From NCBI GenBank assembly GCA_964017155.1, contig OZ024856.1, positions 12,381,625-12,445,624 of the forward strand: DNA of 64,000 nt, in the 5' to 3' direction. Positions 12,120-25,279 of this stretch are shown piece after piece (the stretch's first letter is position 1; each line of letters begins with the position of its first letter). The notes under the pieces were generated by a model that was given only the letters and a program-made list of their open reading frames with translations, did not search any database and had not been told where the DNA came from. This DNA is from Oasisia sp. SBJ-2009 (lineage: Eukaryota > Annelida > Polychaeta > Sabellida > Siboglinidae). The position numbers and the translations under genes are program-made.

Positions 12120-14160
12120 GTATTAATAGTCTTCATTTATTCATTTGTCAGGATTCTGTGTATCCACTGCTAGGCAGTTCCTAATTGTCATGTATCCATT
12201 CATTTAAATGCAAATTTCCTTGTAGTAGATTATGGAAGAATGATCATTTATCTGTTTTTACTGAAAATCGTACATTGTTATGGGATATAAAACTGTTAAA
12301 TGATACACTGAGAATTGTGAGTAGCCTCCTGATAACAAAACAGCAATGTGAGTTTGCAAGCAAAAAAAATTTTCTCTTGAAAGGATACTGTGATGATTGG
12401 TCCACGACAGTCGTGGAAGCTAGCAATTAAATATATATTTACATTACCAGCTGTTAGAAAACGAAATACCCATAATGACACCGTGATGATTATAATAATC
12501 ACCATAATGCGCTCACATCAATGATGATGGTTGACACGCATGTGCCAAAATATATGTTGTTATGTCAGAATAACAAAGGTTCAGTAGAAAGTGAAGCTCA
12601 GGTCCACCAGTACACCACAGTCATGATAACGTAGAGTGGACAAACACTCGTATTGCTAGGGTATTGGCATGAGAATAGACGTATCTCGTAAATCTACTGT
12701 ATCAGTGTCTACTTCATATATCCTAGCAAGTTAACCCCTGATGCAAGTTTTTATGGCATTAGAGGAGGACCATCTTTATATGTCCAATTGTTATTCATAA
12801 GCGACACTGATACTCCAATCAATATCTTTTGACACCATTATTATGGTAAATAGGTAACCCTAAGACAGAGAACTAACTACTGCAGAAACATGTCTCCCGA
12901 GAGGTACAGATGTTGTTTTAAATGGCGATGTCATAAAAATAAACACTAGAGCTTTTGTCATTTTAAAGCTGGGCTAACGGACACATTTTATACAATGTAA
13001 CAATGCTCAAATGTGGGAAGATTTGTATTATGGCACTTTTATAGCATAATCTAACAGGAACTTCTAAAAATAAGATGAGTAATATACAATTGACAAGAAA
13101 TGGGATGTTTGCTTTTCATGATCTTGGATGTTGTAATAAACAGCAAATCTGTGAAGAATGTAAATTGGTCCTTAAAATAAAGTTGCCAACACTTTTGTAA
13201 TTTGATTATTTTTATACATGTGGCAATTGAATTTCTAAAATACTGATGCCTAAGAAAGGTTCCAGTTTCTTGGACAATAGTTACAAAAGGTCTCTGGGGG
13301 GATATCTCATAGTGATTGCAACAATCTAACTGCTTCAATCCAATAATTACTTTTACCAGCTGCAAAGTAATTTCCGTGGTGTCCGCAGCATGTCAAAATC
13401 ATTAGACAAACCCTTTTTTAGTTTGCCAAAAAGTTTTCGCCCATATGTATAAATACATAGCAACTTAGAAGAAGATTTAAGTAAGATTGAGAAAGATTAC
13501 CATAAAAATCATACATAAATTTCTAGTCATTATTTTCTTGATATGATCACACTGGTAACTGGACAAGAAGAGATTGATTTATTGAATCAAGTCGTCATGT
13601 GTCACCTACATGTAGCATGCTGTATATGTCAGTTGTTTTGTTAGCATACACAGATGTTAGACTCTTTACCTAAGTACGTAGTCAGAAAGTTTGTTGCCAG
13701 GTGTCATGTTGCAATTTGTTAACTTATGGTCCAGTTTTGTCTATACACTTGGACCGTGTGAAATGAACCTGATCTGTAAACTGTTTTGCAATTCATGCAA
13801 AAGAACCAATGTGGTTGTGGTTGTGATCTCTTGGTTTTAGCAGATGATCACCACACATAGTACAATGGGCCATTATACATTATTACATTGCAACTAACAC
13901 TAGTATGTCAAACATTTCAGTGGCTATTTAAAATGCGATCTGTTCCAGTATCTAGCATAAGCCAGGGGTTCAAAGTCATTTAAAATTCTAATCAGAACTT
14001 GTGGTTTCCTGAATAGCACATTTCTAACTTTGAACATTACTGGCCTAGTGTATGTTACTATATCAGGCCAATGTTGGATGCCAACATTGGGCATTCATGT
14101 TCTTGAACAGTCCACATTTCTAAGTTTATGAACGTATCGGTGGATTTTGATATATTTCTT
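12120..14160. other. No gene seen
   Basis: AT-rich unique-looking sequence. Frames such as 12185-12430 (plus) and 13051-13365 (minus) are not protein-like and match nothing I recognise. Confidence 0.5.
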
Positions 14161-14162
14161 AC

Positions 14163-14250
14163 ATTATCATGCATAATATTACTACGACTACAACTACAAC
14201 AACAACAACTACTACTATGACGACAACTACCACTACCACTACTACTGAAC
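14163..14250 (+). repeat. Imperfect (ACT/ACA)n trinucleotide repeat
   Basis: A run of ACTACAACAACAACT-type triplets, interrupted, immediately beside a decayed reverse-transcriptase tail. Confidence 0.85.
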
Positions 14251-14254
14251 CTGT

Positions 14255-14405
14255 TCATCCCCAGTGGGACATAAGGTTACAACAGCAATGCTCCTCAACA
14301 GGATCCTGCCTTTAGCTGCGGCCTGAGCCTCGCCCCACGAGAGCCCCATATCGTGTAGCTCCGCCATTACTGTCTTTTGCCATGTTGTCTTTGGTCATCC
14401 TATGA
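14255..14405 (-). pseudogene. LINE ORF2 extreme C-terminus fragment
   Basis: On the minus strand the sequence reads PKTTWQKTVMAELHDMGLSW, then GEAQAAAKGRILLRS and LCPTGDEQ. This matches the familiar end of many LINE reverse transcriptases (PRTTWRRT...ELG.TW.EA...A.DR..W...V.ALC). Only about 50 codons remain and no catalytic region is nearby, so this is a severely truncated copy. The trinucleotide run at its 3' side may be the decayed tail. Confidence 0.6.
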
Positions 14406-14409
14406 ACTG

Positions 14410-15425
14410 TGATTATGATATAGGAAACTTGTCCCAATATAGATAGTAAGGTGACGGTCACCGCAAAGGTGATCTTACAAATGAGGTGACCATACTTGTG
14501 AAGTTCTACTGTACTTGTGTGAACTAGAACTGTGATATTGATAACTGTGACATCACAGTTTGAACTGTGATGTGTATGTGAACTGTGAGAGTGACATTCG
14601 ACTGAGCACTGTGATTAAGTGCAGTCAGCTGTGCATGCTGTGTCTCACCAATGACTGTTCACATTTAACATCTGTTCCATTTTATCTTTCATGAATCACA
14701 GTGTGGGGATTTGAAGGTACTTTTCCTGTTTCTCTCACCTCTTGATGTTGTCTGTGATAATCAGTTTGTAGGGAATGCACTACGAGTAACATTAGTGCAT
14801 GAAACAGACACTTATTAGTGTAAACCTAGTTTGTAATGTTTAATAGTTACTTGTTTTATTCAACAGTATGCATTAATAGTCTGCTGTACCATGAACAATT
14901 ACTATTATAAGTAATATTTGAACCTCAGAATGTATAATTTCTCAATTAAATGTAATGTTAATAATACATGTTTGATTGAGAAATTAATCATGGAAATATA
15001 ACAATAGTTCTAGGTATAAACTATAAGTGTGCAGTACAACTGCTCCAAGTTGCATGTAAACATGAGAAAAATAATATTTGTTTCATAATAGTATTAGTTG
15101 AATGTTAGTCTTTCGGGTGTTTAGATTCGGTGTTGCATCATTAAGAGTCGCTGTTGTAGTAAGATGTCTTAGAATTGTGTTTCACAGACACTTAGTTGTT
15201 GTGATGTTTGTTATGATGTGTCCATCAGTACCTGTTGTACATCTAACACAGGGTCACATGGAATCTTTTTCCGTCGTCATTATCCCTCGCTGTGTTGACC
15301 TGGTATGTATGACATCTCTTGTTCCAGTCTTGCAAGTCTTGTTCTTTCAGCCCCAAGTCCTTCACAGTCTTTCAGTCTTTTTCATTGATTATATTAGCAC
15401 CGTCTTGATCAAAAATAGTCACGTT
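14410..15425. other. No recognisable gene
   Basis: AT-rich. The 115-codon frame at 15102-15449 overlaps the end of an opposite-strand LINE and is not protein-like. Confidence 0.5.
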
Positions 15426-15426
15426 A

Positions 15427-15985
15427 GATTTAACAAGATTGCCACCTAGAGAATCAACACTAGATGGCAGGTGGACAAGGAAGCCCTTTGGCTTATCGAG
15501 AGTCCAACCTATCTAACTAAATGTACCCAGCCCTTCTTAGGTACATGTCAATTTTATTTTTAAACATATTAACACTACTAGCACCTACACAATCAGCCAA
15601 TAATCTGTTCCATTCATTTACTGTTCTTTGTGAAAATGAAAATTTTCTAATATCTAGTCTACACTGCTTCTGTGCTAATGTAATTCCATGTCCTCTAGTC
15701 CTTCTCTCTTCTTTAACAGAGAAAAAAATATTTCTGTCAATATTTTCATACCCATTCAATATTTTAAAAACTTCTATCTAATCTCCTCTCAATCTCCTGG
15801 TTTCTAGTGTTGTTAATCCACATTCTTTTAGACGCATTTCATAACTAATATTCCTGAGTTTTTGTATCATTTTGGTTGCTCTTCTTTGTACTCTTTCTAG
15901 TATATCAATATCCTTCTTGCGATATGGCCTCCATGCCTGTATGCAATATTCTAAATGAGGCCTAACTATTGTTATGGACTGGTAC
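15427..15985 (-). mobile_element. CR1/L2-type LINE 3' fragment
   Basis: Minus-strand reading from about 15985 gives [17 protein letters not shown], then [13 protein letters not shown], then LRGD, a stop, and VFKILNGYENID, RRTRGHGITLAQKQCRLDIR and KFSFSQRTVNEWNRL. This is the standard C-terminal order of CR1/L2 reverse-transcriptase proteins (P.LEY...W.P......LE.VQRRATK; R.TRGH; R...FSQR..N.WN.L). It is 5' truncated with at least one stop. The 3' UTR continues to about 15427. A closely similar piece lies at 44672-44890, same orientation. Confidence 0.85.
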
Positions 15986-16109
15986 GTCGAGATGGGGCCA
16001 TTCCAACATCAGATCAACTGTCCTGCACCATTTGTAGAGATGTTGCAATAAATTATGTGAACAGAAGTTGTTATCTGAACTCATGTCACTATACATCGGA
16101 CGAACACCT

Positions 16110-16440
16110 CAAATGTTATACATACACATGCATGGTTTGCATATGCACGCACATGTGTGCACATATACATGCTTACCCGGGGTACATACACACAACTCAC
16201 ATACACAGTGTTACACATGCATGCACGTATGTACGCACACACGTGTACTCATGTACACACACATACACACCACACACATGTACACACATGTACACACACA
16301 CACGTATGCACGCACACACGTGTACTCATGTACATACACACCACACACATGTACACACATGTACACACACACACACACACACACATGTACACACGCACGC
16401 ACCCACGCACGCACACAGACACACACACTGCATGCTAGGT
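16110..16440 (+). repeat. CA-rich cryptic microsatellite (CACA/CATG/CACG)n
   Basis: Compound CA repeat with regular CATGTACACACA blocks. A segment around 16235-16300 recurs at 16315-16370 with high similarity, indicating local duplication. Histidine/threonine-rich frames here are artefacts. Confidence 0.9.
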
Positions 16441-16444
16441 GTAT

Positions 16445-17541
16445 GTGTGTAGGGTACATAGTTACATTGCTGAAGCATATATCAATGCTCAGTCCTATAA
16501 TGTGTTGTTTATTTATGCACCAGATGGCAGCATGTTTTTAAAACCACTACCGTACCAATAGTGGCGCTCGGCATCAGTATGTGTTGTCGGCCTGTGGCAA
16601 AGGCAGCGCAATATCATTAATCATGTTTCGCTTGAATTCATAATTGCTTTATCTGTACTGATACACACATGGCAACCCCATAGTGGGAATGTAAATGGAT
16701 TTTTGATGTGTTATTTCCCATGTAGCTAGTTGTGGTTTTTGTAGAATAAAAAATGTCAAAATTCTGTGATCTGATATTTAAACCATGTCACTTTTTGGGC
16801 CTCAAAACTGAACTAAAATGCAACATTTCTGTAATGAAATATACCTGAGATGATGTTGATTGATTGTATCACATTTTTACCTAACATAGGGAAAAATCGA
16901 GATGGGTCCAGATTCTACTAAACTGCCAGTTATTCGCATACACTTCTCTTCAATAGATTCTTTTTGAGATGACCCCGTAATTAAGGCTTAGTAAATAATT
17001 TGGCTTCACCAGAAGTGGCATTCACACATATTGCTGAAGCCATTTTCTAATCAATGAGCAGATAATTGATAAAGGCCCACCATAACTGAGGACATCGGTT
17101 GAGACATCACCCGCGACCTTGTGTCGTGACCTTCAGTGTCCAGCATCACTCTTTTATGACAGTGTTCTAATTATTTTAATTGTAATTATGTGACAAAAAA
17201 CAACATGCGAAACAACATTGCCTCATGTCAGTAATAAAATTTGTTGGATTATTAATTTTGATTATGATTAGTCTGGGATTGCACAATTAAAGTTTAGTGA
17301 ACTAAAATTAACAGTTTGTTAAAGTTATGATATTACGCATGTGCAACTGACTACATGTGTCCTAGATTGATTGTCAATTGTTAGTTTTATTGCATAAGTA
17401 TGTTTTTTTATAGACGTTTAGTGGAGAGAAAAAAAAAATATATATAATAATATATATATATATAATTTTAGATATATATATATATATATATATAGTATAT
17501 ATATATACAGTATATATATATATACAGTATATATATATATG

Positions 17542-17597
<56 letters not shown>

Positions 17598-18110
17598 TTG
17601 ACTGAATGATGATGTCATTTTATCAACATTTGTTCTTTTTCATTTGATAAATACAGCATATCACATTGATTTAGTGACTGTTGTATATATGTAAAAGAAC
17701 AAATATTGATAACATGTATATCACCCTTCTGTCTAATTATGAATGATGTGAAAGGACACATTAGCATATCGACTGATTAGGATCAGTTTGACTGACACAC
17801 GCTCAGCTCAAGGACATGTCCTTTATGCGAGACTGAGTCCGTGGACAATGATCCGACCCTGATTGTCTCTAGTGTATGCGCTGGGCACCAGATGTCACTG
17901 AGTGATGTCTTCCGTTGTTTATCTCCAGCCGCGCACCTATTCTCAACTGGGACGCGTTTCACCCGCGCCGGCATGCTTCCTGACTAAACACAAATTATTT
18001 ATGATAGCATCTGACTGAATTATAAATGACCGAAGAAACTGGAGTGAAATGGAGCGTCGACTGCATCAGTGCAACTTGGCACGTGTTTCCGAACAGTGTC
18101 TAGACTGACA
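16445..18110. other. No gene seen; (TA)n block at 17437-17600
   Basis: AT-rich. The TA block is interrupted by ATATACAGTATATATATATA units forming a small higher-order repeat (17485-17540). From about 17770 the sequence becomes more GC-rich toward the candidate first exon. Confidence 0.6.
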
Positions 18111-18116
18111 TTTACG

Positions 18117-18549
18117 ATCATCATCCTTCCAGTGGCACTAGTGCGCATACATCGGTTTTGACACTTTCGGCGCGTAGGACACTGTTGTTTTGCCACTAAT
18201 ATGCGTCTTTGAGAATTGATTATTAGCGATACAATTCAATTCCCACTGGCGCGTTGCGAACATATTGATTATAGCCCTCTGGTGGTCATAGTCGGCCGTG
18301 GTGTGGCGTGTGTGTATGTGGGCACACTGTGTGGTGCTTGTAGCCCGGTCGGGCAAACACGGAATATGTGAGCCTGGAGAGGTGTGGGCTGCAACTGGTA
18401 GGAAGCTCTTGGGTAACTTCACAGAGGAGTTGAAGGCTTTGCCTGGGATCACGTCATGACCTCGGCCGCTACTCCAGCTGCCTCTGTTACGCCGCTACCC
18501 TCGAATGCGACCACTCGGGATAACGCGCTTAAGGAACAGCATTATCAAG
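18117..18549 (+). CDS. Candidate first exon 1a of the synaptotagmin-14-like gene
   Basis: GC- and CpG-richer than its surroundings. The first ATG after an in-frame stop (TAA, 18414-18416) is at 18456. The coding part, 18456-18549, reads MTSAATPAASVTPLPSNATT...QHYQ and ends at a donor CAAG|GTAAAC. The exon ends with one base of a codon (phase 1), exactly what the membrane exon at 43177 needs. Joined, it would give a roughly 31-residue extracellular N-terminus with the sequon NAT ahead of the membrane helix. The 5' limit is arbitrary, since no transcription start is visible. The evidence is splice phase, composition and plausibility; there is no clear sequence similarity to a known N-terminus. 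It could be chance, or belong to another transcript. Confidence 0.4.
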
Positions 18550-20330
18550 GTAAACTTTTATATACTCCCGAGTCATGTAGCATCACCGCTGTTTGTAGTT
18601 GGTGGTTTCTGCAATTTGCCTGTTACGATCAAGATGAGAAAGATACATAGCATGTGTGGTATACTTCAGACAAGTTTACTGGAAGTTCCTGGCCGTCTTC
18701 CAACTAAACGTAGCTGACTTGAATGATCTCCACATCCATGATAATATTGGTAGAATACGTTTTATCGTAAATCAACAGTATAACTTTATTGTTTGGATTT
18801 CCAGTAGCGAAGCTTTCTCACATAGACTGTGGTATCCTTTCACAACGTTATACATTCATAACACTTTTTCTTGACTGTGTTTTATGATCAACTGCAACAG
18901 AAATGTTTTATGATGAATGTTTGTCACCGTCGGACGTCGGCCTAACGTGACAGCAATGATGGGCAATGGTTTATTTATGACACTACACATTCATAGAGTG
19001 CCACATTAATGTTTTAGTACGACCAGTTGGGATCACGTATAAGCGCAATAATTCACAATGAAAGCAAATGGAATAGCATCCGATCAGTCGTAGTATGGAT
19101 TTATAATACATAATATTTGTCTAAAACCTGTATCTCCTTATTAATGATAATGTTACATCTCTGTTTTAAGTGCATCCAGCTCTCAGATCACTTATATTAC
19201 AAGGTTGCCATCAAGCATCATGTACTTACTACTAAAAAAACTTATACTGGTGATATTTGTTTTGCACGTGCTGACTTCAACCAAAATACACTGTGATGTA
19301 ATTGTTCGAGGAAAACCAGGAGAAATTATGTTTAGAAAGGCTTGGTGGAAACTGTAACTGGCACAATTTCAAAGTGTGTCAAATATCCATACAATTGAGA
19401 ATTGTATTTTATTTTTATTCAACATTTCAACGTCATGTACATATTCTTAATTAGTTGTAAACAAGCATAGTTGTAAGGTTTGTTTCAAAAAATGAAACAC
19501 TGTACAATTCCACTGGTACAATGCGTACAATAAATAGCTTAAGTTAAGCTACCTTTGAACTATTGTTAGATATGGTAGTTGATATATAATAACAAACAGA
19601 AAGTAAAAAATATAGCATAATAAAATGCATAATTGTGTAAGTTATACTAAGACTTTAAAAAGGTTACCTAGTATGAAATGTTGCACGTATGGATTTTGGA
19701 ATAAAAATGTGACGATGTACGTTTCCTTATGATCCACTACAGAATCAGTTGGAAAAGCTATATTGGTTGAAACACAAAAATATGTCCTAGGTAGCAGAAT
19801 GTGCTTGACATTATATTTGTTCCCTTTCCAGTAACACTTATTGGTTTTGTTTGGTATCAGTAAATATTGTGTCCGGATAAATAGTACCACTCGATTCCTT
19901 TGATTCACACAGTTTTATTCCTAAGTTTACACAAAATGTTAAACATGCATTTCAACCACAAAACCATCTACACCATTCTGCCTCTCCACCCATCGCCAGA
20001 CCCTCGAGCACGTCGTTACACCTGAAAACGTGTGCTGCAAACTATGAAACCTTTCAAGTGCGTGTTCCCGGAGCCGACTGATTACCGTGAGAGCATGCTG
20101 ATTGATATTAGGGAGCAGCGCGTACTCCTGGGTCTCGCCTTCTTTACTTTCCTAATTGTTACCTCAAAATGTCACTGGGCTGTTGTGACATCATCGTCAT
20201 GGCAACTGATGATATTGCTGAAGAAAGCCATAACCTATTGATTTTTCCCACGCCTCACCTGGTCAATTAACCAGACCATCAGTAACCACCACATACGGAT
20301 GTGTACGTCAGCCGCCATTACAAGATATCT
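18550..20330. other. No gene seen; intronic if exon 1a is real
   Basis: AT-rich sequence with no long protein-like frame and no recognised repeat. Confidence 0.5.
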
Positions 20331-20332
20331 TG

Positions 20333-20668
20333 TAGAGCGCAGTGGCTCAGGGGTAGAGCTTCGGACTCTCGACTACGAGAACCCGGGTTCGAATCCTGTG
20401 CTGTGGTGTTAAAACCTTGGGCAAGTTTTTTCACTCTACATTGCTCCAGTTCGCTCAGCTGTATAAATGAGTACCTGGCTATAGGTAGTTGTGGATATGT
20501 GTACGAGCAACCTTCGCACATTAATTGTAGCATTTGGCTGGATGCTTCCTAGAGAAGCCGAGATGGTGTCTGAGTGAACAGGTCTGTCAGGGAAGTAAAG
20601 TTTAAAGCGCTTTGAACAGTCATGAGGAATGGATACTGCGCTATATAAGAACTTGCCTTTTTTTGTAT
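20333..20668 (+). mobile_element. tRNA-derived SINE, family 1, near full length
   Basis: The head carries an A-box (GTGGCTCAGGGGTAGAGC) and B-box (GGGTTCGAATCC), the internal RNA polymerase III promoter of a tRNA-like element. A body shared with the copies at 47289 and 50181 follows (CACTCTACATTG, GTATAAATGAGTACCTGGCT, GGTCTGTCAGGGAAGTAAAG). The 3' end is GCGCTATATAAGAACTTGCC. Length about 335 bp. It sits directly upstream of a 25-bp minisatellite. Confidence 0.9.
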
Positions 20669-20697
20669 GTTTGGAACAGTTCCTACAACTTCCATAA

Positions 20698-21838
20698 CAA
20701 CTATCGGTACTCGGGTCTGATGTCCCTATTGGTACTCGGGGCTGATGTCCCTATTGGTACTCGGGTCTGATGTCCCTATTGATACTCTCGGGTCTGATGT
20801 CCCTATTGATACTCTCGGGTCTGATGTCCCTATTGATACTCTCGGGTCTGATGTCCCTATTGGTACTCGGGTCTGATGTCCCTATTGATACTCTCGGGTC
20901 TGATGTCCCTATCGGTACTCGGGTCTGATGTCGCTATTGGTACTCGGGTCTGGTGTCCCTATTGGTACTCGGGTCTGATGTCCCTATTGGTACTCGGGTC
21001 TGTTGTCCCTATTCATACTCTCGCTCTGATGTCCCTATTGGTACTCGGGTCTGATGGCCCTATTGGTACTCGGGTCTAATGTCCCTATTGGTACTCGGGT
21101 CTGTTGTCCCTATTGATACTCTCGGGTCTGATGTCCCTATCGGTACTCGGGTCTGATGTCGCTATTGGTACTTGGGTCTGGTGTCCCTATTGGTACTCGG
21201 GTCTGATGTCCCTATTGGTACTCGGGTCTGTTGTCCCTATTCATACTCTCGGGTCTGATGTCCCTATTGGTACTCGGGTCTGATGGCCCTATTGATACTC
21301 TCGGGTCTGATGTCCCTATTGGTACTCGGGTCTGATGTCCCTATTGGTACTCGGGTCTGTTGTCCCTATTGATACTCTCGGGTCTGATGTCCCTATTGGT
21401 ACTCTGGTCTGATGTCCCTATTGGTACTCTGGTCTGATGTCCCTATTGGTACTCGGGTCTGTTGTCCCTATTCATACTCTCGGGTCTGATGTCCCTATTG
21501 GTACTCTGGTCTGATGTCCCTATTGGTACTCGGGTCTGATGTCCCTATTGGTACTCGGGTCTGGTGTCCCTATTGGTACTCGGGTCTGGTGTCCCTATTG
21601 GTACTCGGGTCTGATGTCCCTATTGGTACTCTGGTCTGATGTCCCTATTGGTACTCGGGTCTGATGTCCCTATTGGTACTCGGGTCTGGTGTCCCTATTG
21701 GTACTCGGGTCTGGTGTCCCTATTGGTACTCGGGTCTGATGTCCCTATTGGTACTCTGGTCTGATGTCCCTATTGGTACTCGGGTCTGATGTCCCTATCT
21801 TCTAGCACCTGATGTCCCTATTTTCCCAGGCTTGATGT
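20698..21838 (+). repeat. 25-bp minisatellite with higher-order structure
   Basis: About 44 copies of GGGTCTGATGTCCCTATTGG plus TACTC, with 27-bp variants having GATACTCTC. Variant order repeats over larger blocks: CATACTCTC variants near 21012, 21239 and 21469 are 227-230 bp apart, and a five-unit block near 21590-21700 recurs about 125 bp later. Confidence 0.97.
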
Positions 21839-21839
21839 C

Positions 21840-23030
21840 CCCACTTTTTAATCCAGACAACTGTTCTGAAGGGGTGCTATAAGCTGTCGTAGAAAGCCTT
21901 GGTCTGTTCCTTGACTTTTATTTATCTTTTTCCTCATTTTTCTTGCACTACTTTCTCTAGTCATCTCCATTCCCTTAATATTTTTCTTTAAATCTCCCTT
22001 CCTCGTGCAATCCTTCCCTGTCCCAAGACCCTCTTTACACAGTCCTCCCCTCCCATCAGTCTAGGTGTTCCTGACTTCCGTTTCCCCCCACACTCAGTGC
22101 ATCTGTCCTCCCTGCCGGCCGTTCCCTTCCCACCCTCTCCACAAGCCCAGCCCACTTCAGTCTAATCACCGTAGCGTCTTCTTAAGGCTTTCTTTCTGTC
22201 CAGCCTCTCCCCTCAGATCCTCCATTCTTCCCATATCATCAGTTCTCTTCACCCCTGTCATTCTTCATGTCCATTTTTCACAACCTGGACCTCTCGTTGC
22301 TTCACTGTCAGTACCATTGTCTCTAGGCCACGTGTGCTGAGCTAAGATGCCTTTGAGTTTACATGACGTGCCTGTTCCCATCACACCGTCTTCCTCCAAG
22401 CGTTAAATTTACCTCTGTTTATAGTTAGTTATTCTGAGTGAGTAATTACACTATTGCGTGTTACCGATAATAATTTCCCAGTAGCAATCACTTCCTGGTA
22501 AATTGAACATAGCACAATGTTCAGTTTGTCCACTGAGAAAAGTAAATAATGCGAAATATAACCCTTCATCTTTTTTAAATACATTGCCAATTGGTAGATC
22601 TACGGAGGGGAATGAATATAGACAGAGACAAGTTGACTTCAGAGCCTGGGCCCTGTGGGATATTCAACTGCAGTAACCTCAAATTACTGTATTAATAATG
22701 CTATTAATCAGTAGATTCATATATATTGATTGATAGATTCAATGGCCCATTGAAAATCAGGCTGTAAATGTGACATGGTCACCATCATGAAATGAAGCTA
22801 TTACTACCACTATAGGTTACTTTATTTCACTGCCATATTTCCCAGCATGCCCTGCAGTTGCCTGTCTGTGTGTCTTGTTGTTCATATGTCTTTTTTCAAC
22901 AGTTCTTCCAATATTTCCTGTTTAATTCCTTGTCAGTTGGTCTTACAAAAGTCTTACTTCACATCTCTGTATTATTGAAGTGTTACTTGCAATTCCTGCC
23001 CACATTGGAACTAAATTTGTGACATGTTTA
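21840..23030. other. Pyrimidine-rich tract then AT-rich sequence, no gene
   Basis: From 21880 to about 22330 the plus strand is strongly C/T-rich but irregular. The 91-codon frame there reflects composition. From 22340 to 23030 I see nothing. Confidence 0.6.
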
Positions 23031-23200
23031 GTCCACCTTATGCATAACATTCCCTTTAGATGCGACATGTCGAGTCCTTAATCCCACCTCCCTAAATCCC
23101 TCTTCCCACTTCCGCCAGACGTTGGATGTTGACTTGCACTCAAGGCTTAGAAACTGAGGCGCAGTAAAACCACGATTAGCCACCGGCACAGTTTATCTGT
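23030..23200 (+). repeat. Dispersed repeat D2, copy 1
   Basis: Aligns in the same orientation with 26705-26875. Shared blocks are TATGCATAA.ATTC.CTTTAG, GTCCTTAATCCCACCT, and GCGCAGTAAAACCAC near the end. Family not recognised. Confidence 0.8.
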
Positions 23201-24470
23201 AATCTGTCATCTAACTAACAAGTTAATATCCTTAGGTCTCATCAAGACAAAGCTCACGGTTGATTAGAGAATTTCAGCCATTAATTACAATTACATCCAT
23301 GGGAAAACTATTTCTACATATACATATTTGATAAATATCTAATTTGGTGGGTATAGCCCTAAGTTTCTATTAATTATGTAAGGATGAGTTTTCTTATCAG
23401 GAAATTATTTAAGTTTTGCGCGATTCTTGTTTCATTTATGCAACACATAAAGAGTAATTGGCATATGTTTATTCCAATATTTATCATTCGTCATCCTGGT
23501 AACATTTCTCAAGAAATCTGTGTCATTTGGAAACAACCCCTAATGCGCCATGTTAAGTTCATTTGGCTTAAGATAAAGCTGCACATGGATTAGGAAACTA
23601 ATCTAAATTTATTGCTATTTATATGGCTCATTTCCTCCAGATTACAGTCACAGCCACTAGAGGTCAGTGCAGGTACCTCGGGGCAATTAACCTCCTGTTC
23701 TGCTGCGTAAGACGCTGGACCTAAAAATTGTGACACAGTGTACTTGGAATTTTAAAACTGAGTGCGATTAATTAGGAAAAATCACCTGGGTCCATATTAG
23801 CAGTGAAATTATATTTGGAAGAGTAACTAAAGGAATTACATATTTTGCCATTTTGGGGGGGGCTGAAAAACATTGCAATTTTTTTTATATTGATGTGCAT
23901 CGTACTTAGTTGCATATTATAAGACATGTAGGTGAGGGAATTTGATGACATTTGATCCGCATATCAGTGACATGCTGCCGGTTGCCATGAGGAAGTTTAA
24001 GAATTTTCGTACAACTTGACAAAATGTTACCATGACAACCAATGAGAAAATCACCCATTACCAGACTGTGACTGGACAGTAGACAGCTTTGTACTGCAGG
24101 AACTGTGTGTTGAAGCTGTATGGATGTGACATTGAGTGGGTGGATACATAATTCATACGTGATCATTGATGACACATTGTAGTGATAATTTCTGCCGCAG
24201 TCACTATCACTGGTGTAGATCGATTTCCCTGATTGGCAGCTCGCTCAATACATTCATGAACTGAAGGCGAAGTCTCACTTAACTGAATCTCACCCGACTG
24301 TGTGATTACAACCAGAGCAGGGTCTAGTGTGACATAGCCATACTGTCAGATAGCATCACTTCATTCAAATGCATTATAATTAAACAATATAGTTTTTTTT
24401 TTTTGGTTTTGCCATTGAAAGAGTTAACGATTTAGTGCAAGGTTGGTACATAGCCCATGCTCTGTTCCCA
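23200..24470. other. No gene seen
   Basis: AT-rich. Contains a short G run at 23856-23863 and a T run at 24392-24403. No protein-like frame. Confidence 0.5.
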
Positions 24471-24473
24471 CAA

Positions 24474-24840
24474 CCTTGGCAGCTGCACTGCTGTACTTTA
24501 TCATTCCTTCCCTCCTCCCCTTACTCCCTATCTTCCTCCCTTCTTGCTCCCTACCTTCTTCCCTACCTAGCTCCCTTCTTTCTTCCGACGTTCCTCCCTT
24601 GCTCTCGACTTTCCTCCTACCTCCCTCGCTCCCTACCTACCTTGCTCCCTAGCTCCCTTCCTATCTTCCTCTGTTGCTCCCCACTTATCTACCTACCTCC
24701 CTTCTCCCTACTTTCCTCCCTCTCTCCCTTCTTGCTCTTTGGCAGCTGCACTGCTACCCTTTATCCTTCCCTCCCTAGCTCCCTACCTTCATCCCTAACT
24801 CGTTACCTCCCTTCTTTCTCCCTACCTCCCTAACAAGCCT
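24474..24840 (+). repeat. Degenerate CCCTNCCT pyrimidine repeat with an internal duplication
   Basis: Irregular CTCCCTACCTTCCTCC-type repeat. The segment TTGGCAGCTGCACTGCT plus following pyrimidines occurs at 24474-24520 and again at 24737-24785, showing a duplication of about 263 bp. A related tract lies at 25140-25265. Confidence 0.8.
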
Positions 24841-24897
24841 TCCTTGTCAGGGCTTTATGCAGGATCACATGTTTGCTAGTCACACATGTTTTGGCGG

Positions 24898-25140
24898 ACA
24901 CATGGATGTCAACTGTTAAACCAGTTTACAAACTTTGAAATGTATTTTTTTGGACCTGAAATGGATTACAAAACACACATGTGACATTATTTACACCCAT
25001 TTCTAAGGCATAACTGACAATATCTAGGATTTTTGAAGACTTTTAACTCCTTCATTTTTTCCATCCACCACCCGTCCACCCGTAGTTCTGTCCGTCCAAA
25101 TGATGGGTGGATGGGTCTCTGCATAAAGCTATGTTCCTTG
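24898..25140 (+). repeat. Dispersed repeat D3, copy 1
   Basis: Matches the two halves of 35341-35810 in the same orientation. Shared blocks are CAACTGTTAA.CCAGTTTACA, ACTTT.AAAT.TAT, GACAATATCT, CTCCTTCATTTTTT, and GTCCAAATGATGGGTGGA followed by GGGTCTCTGCATAAAGCTAT. Confidence 0.85.
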
Positions 25141-25279
25141 TTCCCTACCTTCCTCCCTTCTAGCTCCCTACCTTCCTTCCTTGCTCCCTGCCTATCTCCC
25201 TCCCAATTGCTTCCTATATTTTTCCCTTGTACCTTATCCACCTCCCTTCTTTCTCCCTGCCCACTGCCCTGATTGGTTC

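Noticed and set aside
16068..16541. Histidine/threonine-rich frames
   Set aside because: CA microsatellite translations.
20333..20405. tRNA gene
   Set aside because: A- and B-boxes are present, but the copies at 47289 and 50181 share the same long non-tRNA body, so these are SINE heads.
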